37,962 nucleotides of DNA. Origin: an uncultured Acetatifactor sp. Lineage in GTDB: Bacteria > Bacillota > Clostridia > Lachnospirales > Lachnospiraceae. Numbering within the stretch: position 1 is the first letter of the stretch; every line of letters begins with the position of its first letter. The notes below the pieces were generated by a model. The model was not told the origin of the DNA. It made no database searches and saw nothing but the letters and a program-made list of their open reading frames with translations. Shown piece by piece: positions 1-7,221 of the stretch. Where the stretch lies: the NCBI GenBank assembly GCA_910587555.1, contig CAJULV010000013.1, positions 1-37,962 of the forward strand, written 5' to 3'. Made by a program: the position numbers and the translations under genes.

Positions 1-8
1 ATATCCAT
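1..8 (-). CDS. 5' end of an unidentified minus-strand gene (partial)
   Basis: On the minus strand an AAGGAGGATC ribosome binding site (complement of about 11-20) precedes an ATG at 8-6. Only Met-Asp and part of a third codon lie inside the window, so the product cannot be named. A promoter and a palindromic operator lie directly upstream, so this is very likely a real, regulated gene transcribed out of the window. Confidence 0.6.
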
Positions 9-54
9 TTTGATCCTCCTTTCCATAAGACCACAGTAGTTTCCGGTTGCTTCT

Positions 55-83
55 ACATTACACCATTCTTGCCGGATTGTCAA
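55..83 (-). promoter_or_regulatory. Promoter of the outward-facing gene at position 8
   Basis: On the minus strand, TTGACA (complement of 78-83) is followed after 17 bases by TAATGT (complement of 55-60). The -35 is perfect and the -10 is weak. The -35 touches the 20-bp palindrome at 82-101, so a bound repressor would block RNA polymerase. Confidence 0.6.
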
Positions 84-101
84 CACTACTGCAGTAGTGT
101 T
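82..101. promoter_or_regulatory. Perfect 20-bp palindrome, likely repressor operator
   Basis: AACACTACTGCAGTAGTGTT is its own reverse complement. It overlaps the -35 of the minus-strand promoter at 55-83. The half-site ACTACTG recurs on the minus strand within 31-44, between the -10 and the start codon. A dyad of ACTAC/GTAGT type plus a second half-site resembles operators of BlaI/MecI/CopY winged-helix repressors, but the regulator is not visible here and that assignment is inference. Confidence 0.6.
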
Positions 102-243
102 TAGAAAAAGTTTATAATTTCGGGATCTTGCTTCTTTACCGCATATAGTCCTCTATTTCTCCGGGATTTTTCCGGGCACAAGAAAAGTCTCTTGCACCAC
201 GGGTATGCTGCGGGTCGTCTTCGGAACGGACATAGAACGCGGA

Positions 244-272
244 TTGTTTTCAGCGGGAAGGTGTGTTATACT
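244..272 (+). promoter_or_regulatory. Promoter of the DUF4375 gene
   Basis: TTGTTT (244-249) is followed after 17 bases by TATACT (267-272), 42 bases before the ATG at 314. The -10 is good and the -35 matches only three positions. The stretch 102-243 between this promoter and the palindrome shows no gene. Confidence 0.45.
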
Positions 273-313
273 TTGAATCGACAAATCGGGATATGAAATA
301 GGAGAATTGAAGT

Positions 314-775
314 ATGAAGGATTATGGAAGATTATGGGATGATTACTCCAACGAGTTTAATTCAAAGTTAGTAGATTCAAACGGAGATTGGAGCAAACTG
401 GACGAAGATGAACAGGAAATTGCTGCCTTATGGAAGTTGTTTGTGGACATAAATAATGGAGGATTTATCCAGTTTTTTTGCAACTGGGGATTCCAGTGTT
501 TATGCTATGCCATGCGTGGGCTAAAGCGTATCGAAGATACCAGTCTCTATGAATTACTGTCAGACGCATATTATGATGTTCTGGAAAAATTCAAAGATGA
601 CACCAGATTAACAGAGTATTGGGACATACCGAAGTATCTAACGGATGAAGATGAGGAATGCCTTGACGCTGCCGATACACAGTTTTATGAAATAGAATGT
701 GAACGTTTTACTAAAAAGGCTTATGAATATTACCATCAAACATTGAAGAAAACGGTAACACCGATTGACATTTAA
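314..775 (+). CDS. DUF4375 / DMP19-like protein
   Basis: A 153-aa acidic, soluble protein with no signal peptide or membrane segment. The motif LFVDINNGGFIQFFCNWGF at about residues 42-60 is the hallmark of the DUF4375/DMP19 C-terminal domain, usually seen as DVNNGGFxQYF. In Neisseria DMP19 is a DNA-mimic protein that sequesters a repressor; most clostridial members have no known role, so that function should not be assumed. The many Asp/Glu residues fit a DNA mimic but are not proof. The start is supported by a TAGGAGA ribosome binding site at 299-305. It is a single-gene unit, with no convincing terminator in the 179 bases that follow. Confidence 0.7.
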   Translation: MKDYGRLWDDYSNEFNSKLVDSNGDWSKLDEDEQEIAALWKLFVDINNGGFIQFFCNWGFQCLCYAMRGLKRIEDTSLYELLSDAYYDVLEKFKDDTRLTEYWDIPKYLTDEDEECLDAADTQFYEIECERFTKKAYEYYHQTLKKTVTPIDI

Positions 776-954
776 CACTTCCGGTTCGTAGGGTAAACGA
801 AAAAGTCAAAACAGGTTCCCGCTGTTCTTGCCGCAAGATACTGTAAACGCTCATTCTGATTTTCGGACGGTGTGATGATTACCTTTATTTTTGTTCTAAA
901 CGGTTTTATCTGTCTCTTGTAATAGGATACCGACAGGCTGGTGACGCATGGCAG

Positions 955-2400
955 TTACCGCGGCCTGCCCCGGTTCCAGACCCTGGAGGGCTGGGCCTTT
1001 GAGGTGGGACGGCGGAAGAGCAGTGTACACAATGCCCTGCCGTTGAAGGGAAAAAGCGGCCAGAAATAACTGAAGCCGCCGAAGGTAGGCGTGGTGGCTG
1101 CGGACAGCAGGATGAGGGCCGCACAGACCAGGAAGCCCGGCAGGCCGCCCAAGCCCGCTGCCAAAATCAGCAGGATCCGGTACAGCCGTATGGCATCGCT
1201 GAAGTCCGTGTCCGTGATGGCGAGGGAGGACAGCAGTGTGACGGCGGCATAGAAGAGCACATCCGTGGTAGCCCAGTTTAAAGTGACAGCAATGTCACCT
1301 ATGATCAGCCCGCCGACAACGGACAGGGAGCCGGAGAATTTGCCGGAACTCAGGGAAGAGGAATATTTGAACAAGTCCAGCAAAAATTCTACGGCCAGCA
1401 CATAGAAGAACAGGCGCTGGGGCGTCAGGCCCGTGTCGGTGAGCAGGTCCCATTCCCGGGCAGTATCCGGGAAATGGGCGGTAATCAGCAAAAACAGGGG
1501 CAGCAGGAGCAGGCTGACGGGGATGCAGAGCAACCGCACCATGCGGAAGTAGCTGCCCACGGCAGGGCTTTTATAGTAATCTTCCGGATTCTGGGTGAAC
1601 TGGAAGATGGTGCAGGGGAGAATCAGAACCTGGGGGGAGTTGTCCACCAGGACCAGGATATGCCCTTCCGCGAGATAGCTGCAGGCCACGTCAGGGCGTT
1701 CCGTCATCTGCATGCTTGGCAGCGGATTCCACCAGTGCTTGCGGAGAAGCAACTCTTCCAGGCTTTTTGCCCCCATGGTGAGGGAGGTGGCCAGGAGGGA
1801 GTCCAGGGCTGCGCTGAGCTTTTCCAGCAGTTCCCGGTTTACGGTGTTTTCCAGGTAGGCCACGGCAACGTCGGTTTTGCTTTCCGCGCCTACGGAGTGC
1901 ATGGCAAAAACCAGCTCAGGAGAGCGCACCCGCCGCCGGATGAGATTCGCATTGAACAGCAATGTCTCTACAAAGCCGTCCCGGGCGCCGCGGGTGACCC
2001 GCTCCAGATCCGGTTCTTCGATGCCCCGGGCGGGATAAGTGCGCACATCAATCAGGACGGCCCGGGTGAAGCCGTCAATAAACAGAACGGCGGGTCCGCT
2101 GAGTACGTTTCGGATGATTTCATCCCAGGAATCGGAGAGGGAAGTCTGGGCATAGCCGATTTTGGAATTCATGTAGTCTTCGATTGCTTCCACATAGTTG
2201 TCTGACATATACATGGGATTTTGCAAATCCGAAAAAACCTGCTGCAGAACATCTGTTTTGCAGAAGCCATTGATGCCCAGGAAGTAAGCCTTTGTTTTTC
2301 CCAGATACAGGTGCCGGGTCATCAGATCGAAGCTGCTGTGTACGGGCAGCCGTTCTTCAATATAGCGGATATTTTCTTGCAATATCGATGATAAGGCCAT
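955..2400 (-). CDS. Spore germination protein, GerA / SpoVAF family
   Basis: A 481-aa protein in two parts: a soluble N-terminal region of about 280 residues, then about 170 residues of membrane segments, beginning with the hydrophobic run after YFRMVRLL and including SLSVVGGLIIGDIAV and IRLYRILLILAAGLGG, and a short basic tail (RVWNRGRPR). This is the PF03323 layout of GerA-type germinant receptor A subunits and of SpoVAF. The family sits in the inner membrane of the spore and takes part in germinant signalling. The N-terminal region, with the phrase YIEERL and a GKTKAYFLGINGF segment, looks closer to SpoVAF than to a receptor A subunit. No B or C subunit or spoVA gene is adjacent, so it stands alone. 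The ATG has a GGACAGGAGAG ribosome binding site. Confidence 0.8.
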   Translation of the reverse strand: MALSSILQENIRYIEERLPVHSSFDLMTRHLYLGKTKAYFLGINGFCKTDVLQQVFSDLQNPMYMSDNYVEAIEDYMNSKIGYAQTSLSDSWDEIIRNVLSGPAVLFIDGFTRAVLIDVRTYPARGIEEPDLERVTRGARDGFVETLLFNANLIRRRVRSPELVFAMHSVGAESKTDVAVAYLENTVNRELLEKLSAALDSLLATSLTMGAKSLEELLLRKHWWNPLPSMQMTERPDVACSYLAEGHILVLVDNSPQVLILPCTIFQFTQNPEDYYKSPAVGSYFRMVRLLCIPVSLLLLPLFLLITAHFPDTAREWDLLTDTGLTPQRLFFYVLAVEFLLDLFKYSSSLSSGKFSGSLSVVGGLIIGDIAVTLNWATTDVLFYAAVTLLSSLAITDTDFSDAIRLYRILLILAAGLGGLPGFLVCAALILLSAATTPTFGGFSYFWPLFPFNGRALCTLLFRRPTSKAQPSRVWNRGRPR

Positions 2401-2456
2401 AATATCTCTCCTGTCCTGAAAGCGGTGCTGCTTTCCCTTTTCTGAATTCCGCTATA

Positions 2457-2485
2457 TATTTTCCCGTTGTTTTATGATTTTATGC
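2457..2485 (-). promoter_or_regulatory. Possible forespore (sigma-F/G-like) promoter of the GerA/SpoVAF gene
   Basis: On the minus strand, GCATA (complement of 2481-2485) and GGGAAAATA (complement of 2457-2465) are 15 bases apart, about 60 bases upstream of the start codon. The pair loosely resembles forespore promoters, which would suit a germination gene. The match is partial and no transcription data are visible. Confidence 0.25.
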
Positions 2486-2570
2486 AGAGACGGCATATTG
2501 AGTACGCGGAGATGTTGATTTTATGTTTTTGAAAGCGACAGATTAGTTTCCGGCAGTTCCCGGTATGTAG

Positions 2571-2597
2571 GCGAAACGGGTCAAAACCCGGTTTCGC
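2571..2597. terminator. Hairpin downstream of the YtaF gene
   Basis: GCGAAACGGGT (2571-2581) pairs with ACCCGGTTTCGC (2586-2597), giving an 11-bp stem with one bulged base and a 4-base loop. It lies 56 bases past the ytaF stop on the minus strand. There is no clear T-run on either side, so the terminator role is only likely from position. Confidence 0.35.
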
Positions 2598-2652
2598 GTG
2601 TGGCATGATCCGTGAAGGCAATCCGCAGCCGGGAGCCTCTCTACGGAAAATG

Positions 2653-3282
2653 CTACAGAAATAACTGTGCCAGCCCCAGTCCGATAAGCAGCATTCCGGA
2701 GGCGGGTTCTGCGGCGCATCCGGCTATCTGCAGCCAGCGGCAGCCGCCCAGGCAGTTTCCCGAGAAGAGAAAGAGTACGGAACAGACAAAGGTGGAGGCA
2801 GCGGCGGAGACCGGCGGAAGTCCCCCAAGGCTGGCGCTGAAGCCCGCACTCAGATTGTTCAGGGAAAGCGTCAGGCTTAAGGAAAGGACTTCTGCCGGCC
2901 GCAGGCAGGCATCAGGCCGAGGACAGTGTGCCGAAGCTGCGCAGAGCATGTCGCTTTCTGCGGAGACAGGGGGCGTTCCGGCTTCCGTGAAGGAATTCGG
3001 CAGGGTTTTGGGCCGCAGGTGCGTTATTGTCCATTTTACCATATAATACAGCCCCAATAAGATCAGAACCAGGCTTCCGGCGTATTCGCCTGCAGAATCC
3101 GGAAGAAAGGCGGCCAGCCGGCGTCCCAGCCCCACAGACAGGCAGGTTCCCAGAAGGGTAACCAGGCTGATGGAGAGGTTCTGCCAGAGGCGGATGCGGA
3201 CATTCCGTAACCCGTAGCTGATTCCCACCAAAAGGGCGTCCAGGCTGGCTGAAATCCCGAACAGGAGAGAAGCGATAAACAT
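2653..3282 (-). CDS. ytaF: Sporulation membrane protein YtaF (MntP-like family)
   Basis: A 209-aa polytopic membrane protein with about six hydrophobic segments and short loops. It begins MFIASLLFGISASLDALLVG, the conserved first helix of the MntP/YtaF family, with an Asp in the membrane as in related metal-efflux proteins. YtaF members are present in spore formers; their substrate is not established. The start at 3282 is chosen because AGGAGAA lies five bases upstream; a further ATG at 3312 lacks a ribosome binding site. The central loop (about residues 100-140) is Cys- and Pro-rich, as is usual for the variable loop of this family. It lies on the same strand as the GerA/SpoVAF gene, 252 bases away. 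Confidence 0.75.
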   Translation of the reverse strand: MFIASLLFGISASLDALLVGISYGLRNVRIRLWQNLSISLVTLLGTCLSVGLGRRLAAFLPDSAGEYAGSLVLILLGLYYMVKWTITHLRPKTLPNSFTEAGTPPVSAESDMLCAASAHCPRPDACLRPAEVLSLSLTLSLNNLSAGFSASLGGLPPVSAAASTFVCSVLFLFSGNCLGGCRWLQIAGCAAEPASGMLLIGLGLAQLFL

Positions 3283-3342
3283 GGAAATTCTCCTGTATTT
3301 TAAAGTTTCCATTTACTATATTCCCTAAATGCATAAAGGGTG

Positions 3343-3370
3343 TTGCTTTTTGCGGGAGGTCTGGTATACT
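3343..3370 (+). promoter_or_regulatory. Promoter of the UPF0340 gene
   Basis: TTGCTT (3343-3348) is followed after 16 bases by TATACT (3365-3370). It sits in the divergent region between the ytaF start and the plus-strand gene at 3419. Confidence 0.55.
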
Positions 3371-3418
3371 GGTCGCAAAGCCGTAAATTGTAAATGATTG
3401 CAGGGAGGTGCATTGAAG

Positions 3419-3979
3419 ATGACGGAAGAAATGACAATTACAAGCGGAGAAGCCTACAGCGCGGCAAAAGAGCTTCTGGAAGCAGCGGCTCTAAAACCGG
3501 GAGACATTCTGGTGGTGGGCTGCTCTACCAGCGAGGTGGCAGGGGCGAGTATCGGCAGCTATTCCAGCCCGGAACTGGCGGAAGTGGTATTCGGGGGCAT
3601 TTACCAGGCAGTCCAGGAGGCGGGGGTCTGGCTGGCAGCCCAGTGCTGTGAGCATTTGAACCGGGCGCTGATCCTGGAACAGGAAGCGGCGGACAGATAT
3701 GGATATGAGACGGTGAATGTTATCCCACAGCCCAAGGCGGGAGGATCCTTTGCCGCCGCGGCATACAAGGCGTTCGAACATCCGGCGGCAGTGGAGCATA
3801 TCAAGGCACATGCAGGGATGGACATCGGGGACACGCTGATAGGGATGCATCTGAAGGATGTGGCGGTGCCTGTGAGGATACGCACAAGACAGATCGGAGA
3901 CGCCCACATAGTATGTGCCCGGACCAGGCCGAAATTCATCGGGGGCATTCGGGCCGTATACGATGAAAACGCCATGTAA
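3419..3979 (+). CDS. UPF0340 / TIGR01440 family protein (YwlG-like)
   Basis: A 186-aa soluble protein matching the UPF0340 (YwlG, TIGR01440) family along its whole length. Family landmarks are the GDILVVGCSTSEVAG segment near the N-terminus, CCEHLNRALILE in the middle, and GMDIGDTLIGMHLKDVAVPVR toward the C-terminus. The biochemical role is not known; it is a conserved cytosolic protein of Firmicutes. The ATG at 3419 is preferred because AGGGAGG ends ten bases upstream; a TTG at 3413 is only four bases from it and an upstream TTG at 3398 overlaps the ribosome binding site. It is monocistronic and converges on murG across a strong terminator. Confidence 0.85.
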   Translation: MTEEMTITSGEAYSAAKELLEAAALKPGDILVVGCSTSEVAGASIGSYSSPELAEVVFGGIYQAVQEAGVWLAAQCCEHLNRALILEQEAADRYGYETVNVIPQPKAGGSFAAAAYKAFEHPAAVEHIKAHAGMDIGDTLIGMHLKDVAVPVRIRTRQIGDAHIVCARTRPKFIGGIRAVYDENAM

Positions 3980-3989
3980 TAAAACCAAT

Positions 3990-4031
3990 AAAACCCCATG
4001 CAGCAGGCACCGGTGCCGTGCATGGGGTTTT
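3990..4031. terminator. Bidirectional terminator between the UPF0340 gene and murG
   Basis: AAAACCCCATGCA (3990-4002) pairs perfectly with TGCATGGGGTTTT (4019-4031), a 13-bp stem. The loop holds a second palindrome, GGCACCGGTGCC (4006-4017). A-tract and T-tract arms let it work in both directions between convergent genes. Confidence 0.9.
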
Positions 4032-4032
4032 C

Positions 4033-5097
4033 TCAGGCGGTTAATTCCTGAATCAGCGTCATAATCGTCTTAATGGAATCCATCTGTCCGCTGTCGTTCA
4101 TGGCGTCGCGGAAAGTCTGTCTGGAGAAGTATAACTCGTGTACCTTATCCACCAGCAACTCCGTCGTCAGGTCATCCTCGTTAATTACGATGGAAAAGCC
4201 CTGTGACTCAAAGGATTTGGCGTTGAGCAGCTGGTCGCCCCGGCTGCTTGCGGCAGGGAGGGGGATCAGGATATTGGGCTTCTTCAGCGCCAGAAGCTCG
4301 CAGATGGCGTTTGCGCCGGCACGGGAAATTACCAGGTCGGCCATGGCAAAAAGGTCCTTCAGCTCCGCCTTGATATATTCGAACTGCCTGTACCCGGCAG
4401 TGTTCAGCAGCAGATTGTCTACCTTATCCTTGCCGCACAGATGCACTATCTGGAAATCCGTCAGCAGCTGGGGAAGGGCGTCACGGACAGCCTTGTTTAC
4501 ATTGGCGGCGCCCTGGCTTCCTCCGATTACCATGATGACAGGCTTGTTTGCACTGAAGCCGCACATATTAAGGCCGGAGAGCCTGTTACCCTGGGCGAGT
4601 TCCGAACGGATCGGGGAACCCGTAAGCACTGCCTTTTCCGCCGGAAGCAGCTTCAGCGTCTCCGGAAAATTGCAGCATACTTTCCGGGCCACAGGGATGC
4701 AGATTTTGTTGGCGAGTCCCGGCGTCATATCGGATTCGTGGATAATGCAAGGAATGCCCAGGGAGGCTCCGGCACGTACCACAGGTACCGATACAAAACC
4801 ACCCTTGGAAAAAATAACGTCAGGCCTGTAGTCTTTCAGGAATTTCTTTGCTTCCGAAAAACCCTTTATAACGCGGAAGGGATCCGTGAAATTCTTAAGG
4901 TCCAGATAACGGCGGAATTTCCCGGTGGAAATTCCTACATAGGGAAGGTTAAAATCATCTATCAGCCGTTTCTCGATTCCGTCATAGGAACCCATATAAG
5001 TAACTTCAAATCCTGCATTCTCCAGGGATGGAAGCAATGCGATATTGGGGGTAACGTGTCCCGCGGTACCCCCTCCTGTCAATACTATCTTTTTCAT
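4033..5097 (-). CDS. murG: UDP-GlcNAc:lipid I N-acetylglucosaminyltransferase MurG
   Basis: A 354-aa GT-B glycosyltransferase. MurG adds GlcNAc to undecaprenyl-PP-MurNAc-pentapeptide (lipid I) to make lipid II on the inner face of the cytoplasmic membrane, the last cytosolic step of peptidoglycan precursor synthesis. The Gly-rich loop GGGTAGHVTPNIAL is at the N-terminus, the second Gly-rich loop GGSQGAANVNKA starts the C-terminal domain, and SRAGANAICELLALKKPNILIP is the UDP-GlcNAc binding region. The start at MKKIVLTGGG (5097) has an AGAGGT ribosome binding site; an extension to 5133 is not supported. It stands outside any dcw cluster. The TSCPD gene lies 80 bases upstream on the same strand, so co-transcription is possible. 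Confidence 0.95.
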   Translation of the reverse strand: MKKIVLTGGGTAGHVTPNIALLPSLENAGFEVTYMGSYDGIEKRLIDDFNLPYVGISTGKFRRYLDLKNFTDPFRVIKGFSEAKKFLKDYRPDVIFSKGGFVSVPVVRAGASLGIPCIIHESDMTPGLANKICIPVARKVCCNFPETLKLLPAEKAVLTGSPIRSELAQGNRLSGLNMCGFSANKPVIMVIGGSQGAANVNKAVRDALPQLLTDFQIVHLCGKDKVDNLLLNTAGYRQFEYIKAELKDLFAMADLVISRAGANAICELLALKKPNILIPLPAASSRGDQLLNAKSFESQGFSIVINEDDLTTELLVDKVHELYFSRQTFRDAMNDSGQMDSIKTIMTLIQELTA

Positions 5098-5177
5098 AAA
5101 TATACCTCTGTGTCTGCTCCGGCGGGCATTCATTCAAAGCCTGAAGCGGTGCTTTGCAAGCCTGTGCCTTTTGAGAA

Positions 5178-5423
5178 TCAAAGCATTTTTTCGAGAGCCA
5201 GCGCCAGCTGGTCCGGGCAGGACGTTGGCTTTGAGCCGCAGCGGATGCCTTTTAATCTGGAAATCGCTTCTTCAGGCGTCATTCCCCTCACAAGTGCGCT
5301 GACACCCTGGAGGTTGCCGTGACAGCCGCCCGTAAACTGTACGGATTCGATGACCCCGTCCTTTAACTGAATGTCGATTTCTCTGGAACATGTGCCCTGT
5401 GTTGTATATTTCAGTGAATCCAT
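5178..5423 (-). CDS. TSCPD domain protein (TIGR03905 family)
   Basis: An 81-aa protein with the conserved signature FTGGCHGNLQGV in the middle and GIRCGSKPTSCPDQLA near the end; the TSCPD pentapeptide that names the domain is present. The same domain appears at the C-terminus of some vitamin B12-dependent ribonucleotide reductases, where Cys residues may bind metal. The free-standing form has no established activity. Three cysteines (CH, RCG, SCPD) are conserved candidates for metal binding. An AAAAAGGAGAAAG ribosome binding site precedes the ATG. It is upstream of murG on the same strand. Confidence 0.85.
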   Translation of the reverse strand: MDSLKYTTQGTCSREIDIQLKDGVIESVQFTGGCHGNLQGVSALVRGMTPEEAISRLKGIRCGSKPTSCPDQLALALEKML

Positions 5424-5783
5424 GGAATCTTTCTCCTTTTTATTTTTATTATGGAACCGTTTCGCAGATTGTTCCTCCGGATCTTCCGACAGAAACTGCT
5501 CTGCCTTTTCTATTATTAAAGTCTATTCTACATTCTAACAGATTTTTCCTGATTCCGCAATCCGGGGGCTGAAAATTTTTGCAGGCACCGGGTAAAACGG
5601 ATATTTAAAAGCTTTTTGTCGGAAAAGGACGGAAAAATGCGATGGAAAATTCTGTCAAGCCCGGATATTTTACGTTATACTGGAGACAGGGGATGGAGCA
5701 GTGCCGGCTTGAGGCGTATGCCATAGCCGGAGAAAAGTCATCTTTCGTACATAGTAGGACCGGAATAAAAAAGGAGGCGCAAT
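5424..5783. other. Divergent intergenic region (no gene), with promoter and small hairpin
   Basis: No coding region was found in this 360-base gap. A plausible plus-strand promoter is CTGTCA (5652-5657), 18 bases, TATACT (5676-5681). The resulting leader contains a short stem, CCGGCT (5704-5709) with AGCCGG (5725-5730), which also encloses GGC/GCC. AAGGAGG just before 5784 is the ribosome binding site of the next gene. Confidence 0.45.
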
Positions 5784-7127
5784 ATGTTTCGTGTATTTCA
5801 GGAGGAAAAGCTGATAACGAGCTGTATGTTTGCCTTTCTGGGGGGCAGTATTCTGCTCAGGGTATTTTTAGGGCTGCTCTACAGGAATATGATAAAGGAA
5901 GCTGATAATATGGCTACCACGAAGAACAGGCTGCTGAAGCAGTGTAAGACAAAATTTGCAAGTTGCTACCAGTTGGGCAACGGGGTGGCTAACATTCCCG
6001 TTTTTGTGGACAAGTTTCTGAACCGGATGACACTGGGGCGTCTCTCCTTTGAGACCATATACCATCTGTCGGGGCAGCTGATGCTCCTGTCAGTGGTATG
6101 TTCGGGAGTGGGCGTATGCAAATGTATTATAGAAGGACGGACGGTAGGGGAGGTGCTTCCATTTTACATTGTAAGCTTTTTCGGCCTGTATGCGTATTTC
6201 AGCATATCGACAGTGGTGGATGTAAGGGGAAAAAAGAGAGTACTTAAGGTTAATCTGGTAGATTATCTGGAGAACCACCTGTCACCCAGGATTGAGGTTA
6301 CCAGGCAGGACATGGAGATGCTGTACGGGGAAGCGGTCTACGAGGAAAAACAGCTGCCCTACGGGCGTGTGCAGGGAGGAAAAAAGGGCAGGGGAAGAAA
6401 CCGAAAGGGAGCAAAGGCCGTTCAGGCGAGGCCGGAAAGAAGGCGTACCGTGGAACTGATGCCCATAGAGAGCCGTATGGCTGCGGGAGGGGAGCCGTTC
6501 CGTGGAGGAATGCCGGCAGAACAGGTTTATACGGGCAGGCAGCAGATACGCCGGCAGGAGGAACCGCAGTTCATGGGGGCAGCACATCCGGAGGGCGTAT
6601 GGCAGTTGGGGCAGGCGGAAGAGAATCAGCCCATGAAGACGCCGCAGCCGGAAGCAAGATTGCAGACGACGCATGAGCAGGAAGGAGAACGGTTCCCGGG
6701 AGCGCCGCAGCCGGAAGGGATACTGCAGACGATGCATGAGCAGGAGGGAGAACGGTTCCCGGGAGCGCCGCAGCCGGAAGGGACAGTGCAGCCGGCGCGG
6801 GAACAGGAGGGAGGACGGTTCCCGGGAGCGCCGCAGCCGGAAGGGACAGTGCAGACGGCGCATGAACAGGAGGGAGAACGGTTCCTGGGAACACCGCAGT
6901 GCCGGACGGAGCAGCCGGTGCGGTCTGAGGACATGAGACAGCCGTCGGGATGCGGACAGGCATGGTGGACGGAAGAGGGACGGCAGACATCGGAAGGCGC
7001 CCGGAGGGAAGAGGGAGAGCAGGCATACAGGATGGCGCCGGGTTCACGGACTGAATCGCCGGAGGATTCCGCGGCAGTGACGGAAGAGGAACTGGAGGCA
7101 CTGCTGAAGGAATTTCTGACGACATGA
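5784..7127 (+). CDS. Membrane protein with repetitive hydrophilic C-terminal tail
   Basis: A 447-aa protein I do not recognise by function. Hydrophobic segments lie at about residues 10-33, 97-117 and 121-146. A basic stretch follows (about 200-225, GGKKGRGRNRKGAKAV), then a long polar Gln/Glu/Pro-rich tail. Within the tail four 21-residue repeats (about 290-373, core EQEGERFPGAPQP) are encoded by near-identical 63-bp units. The last 15 residues (EEELEALLKEFL) form a likely amphipathic helix that looks conserved rather than repetitive. The layout suggests a membrane anchor with a flexible cytoplasmic arm and a terminal binding helix; this is inference. AAGGAGG lies eight bases before the ATG. 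It is monocistronic, convergent with the HEPN/ATPase operon. Confidence 0.7.
   Translation: MFRVFQEEKLITSCMFAFLGGSILLRVFLGLLYRNMIKEADNMATTKNRLLKQCKTKFASCYQLGNGVANIPVFVDKFLNRMTLGRLSFETIYHLSGQLMLLSVVCSGVGVCKCIIEGRTVGEVLPFYIVSFFGLYAYFSISTVVDVRGKKRVLKVNLVDYLENHLSPRIEVTRQDMEMLYGEAVYEEKQLPYGRVQGGKKGRGRNRKGAKAVQARPERRRTVELMPIESRMAAGGEPFRGGMPAEQVYTGRQQIRRQEEPQFMGAAHPEGVWQLGQAEENQPMKTPQPEARLQTTHEQEGERFPGAPQPEGILQTMHEQEGERFPGAPQPEGTVQPAREQEGGRFPGAPQPEGTVQTAHEQEGERFLGTPQCRTEQPVRSEDMRQPSGCGQAWWTEEGRQTSEGARREEGEQAYRMAPGSRTESPEDSAAVTEEELEALLKEFLTT
6651..6902 (+). repeat. Four in-frame 63-bp tandem repeats
   Basis: Units start at 6651, 6714, 6777 and 6840. Each encodes 21 residues around HEQEGERFPGAPQP. 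Because 63 is a multiple of three, copy-number change keeps the frame. A more degenerate 60-bp copy may precede them. Confidence 0.95.
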
Positions 7128-7156
7128 GGAATATTGATGTTTTTTATTTTAAGGGA

Positions 7157-7194
7157 CGCGCTCACTACCGCTGAAATGCAGGCAGTAGTGAGCG
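7157..7194. terminator. Hairpin between convergent genes
   Basis: GCGCTCACTAC (7157-7167) pairs perfectly with GTAGTGAGCGC (7184-7194), an 11-bp stem with a 16-base loop. On the plus strand a T-rich GTTTTGTTT follows at 7214-7222. It most likely ends the membrane-protein transcript; it may also slow the convergent operon. Confidence 0.6.
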
Positions 7195-7221
7195 CCTTGC
7201 CGAATGACACGGCGTTTTGTT

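Noticed and set aside
1474..2205. 243-aa plus-strand frame opposite the GerA/SpoVAF gene
   Set aside because: Low-complexity Gln/Gly-rich translation, antisense to a gene with family motifs and membrane helices.
4441..5322. 293-aa plus-strand frame over murG and the TSCPD gene
   Set aside because: It spans two well-supported minus-strand genes and the gap between them.
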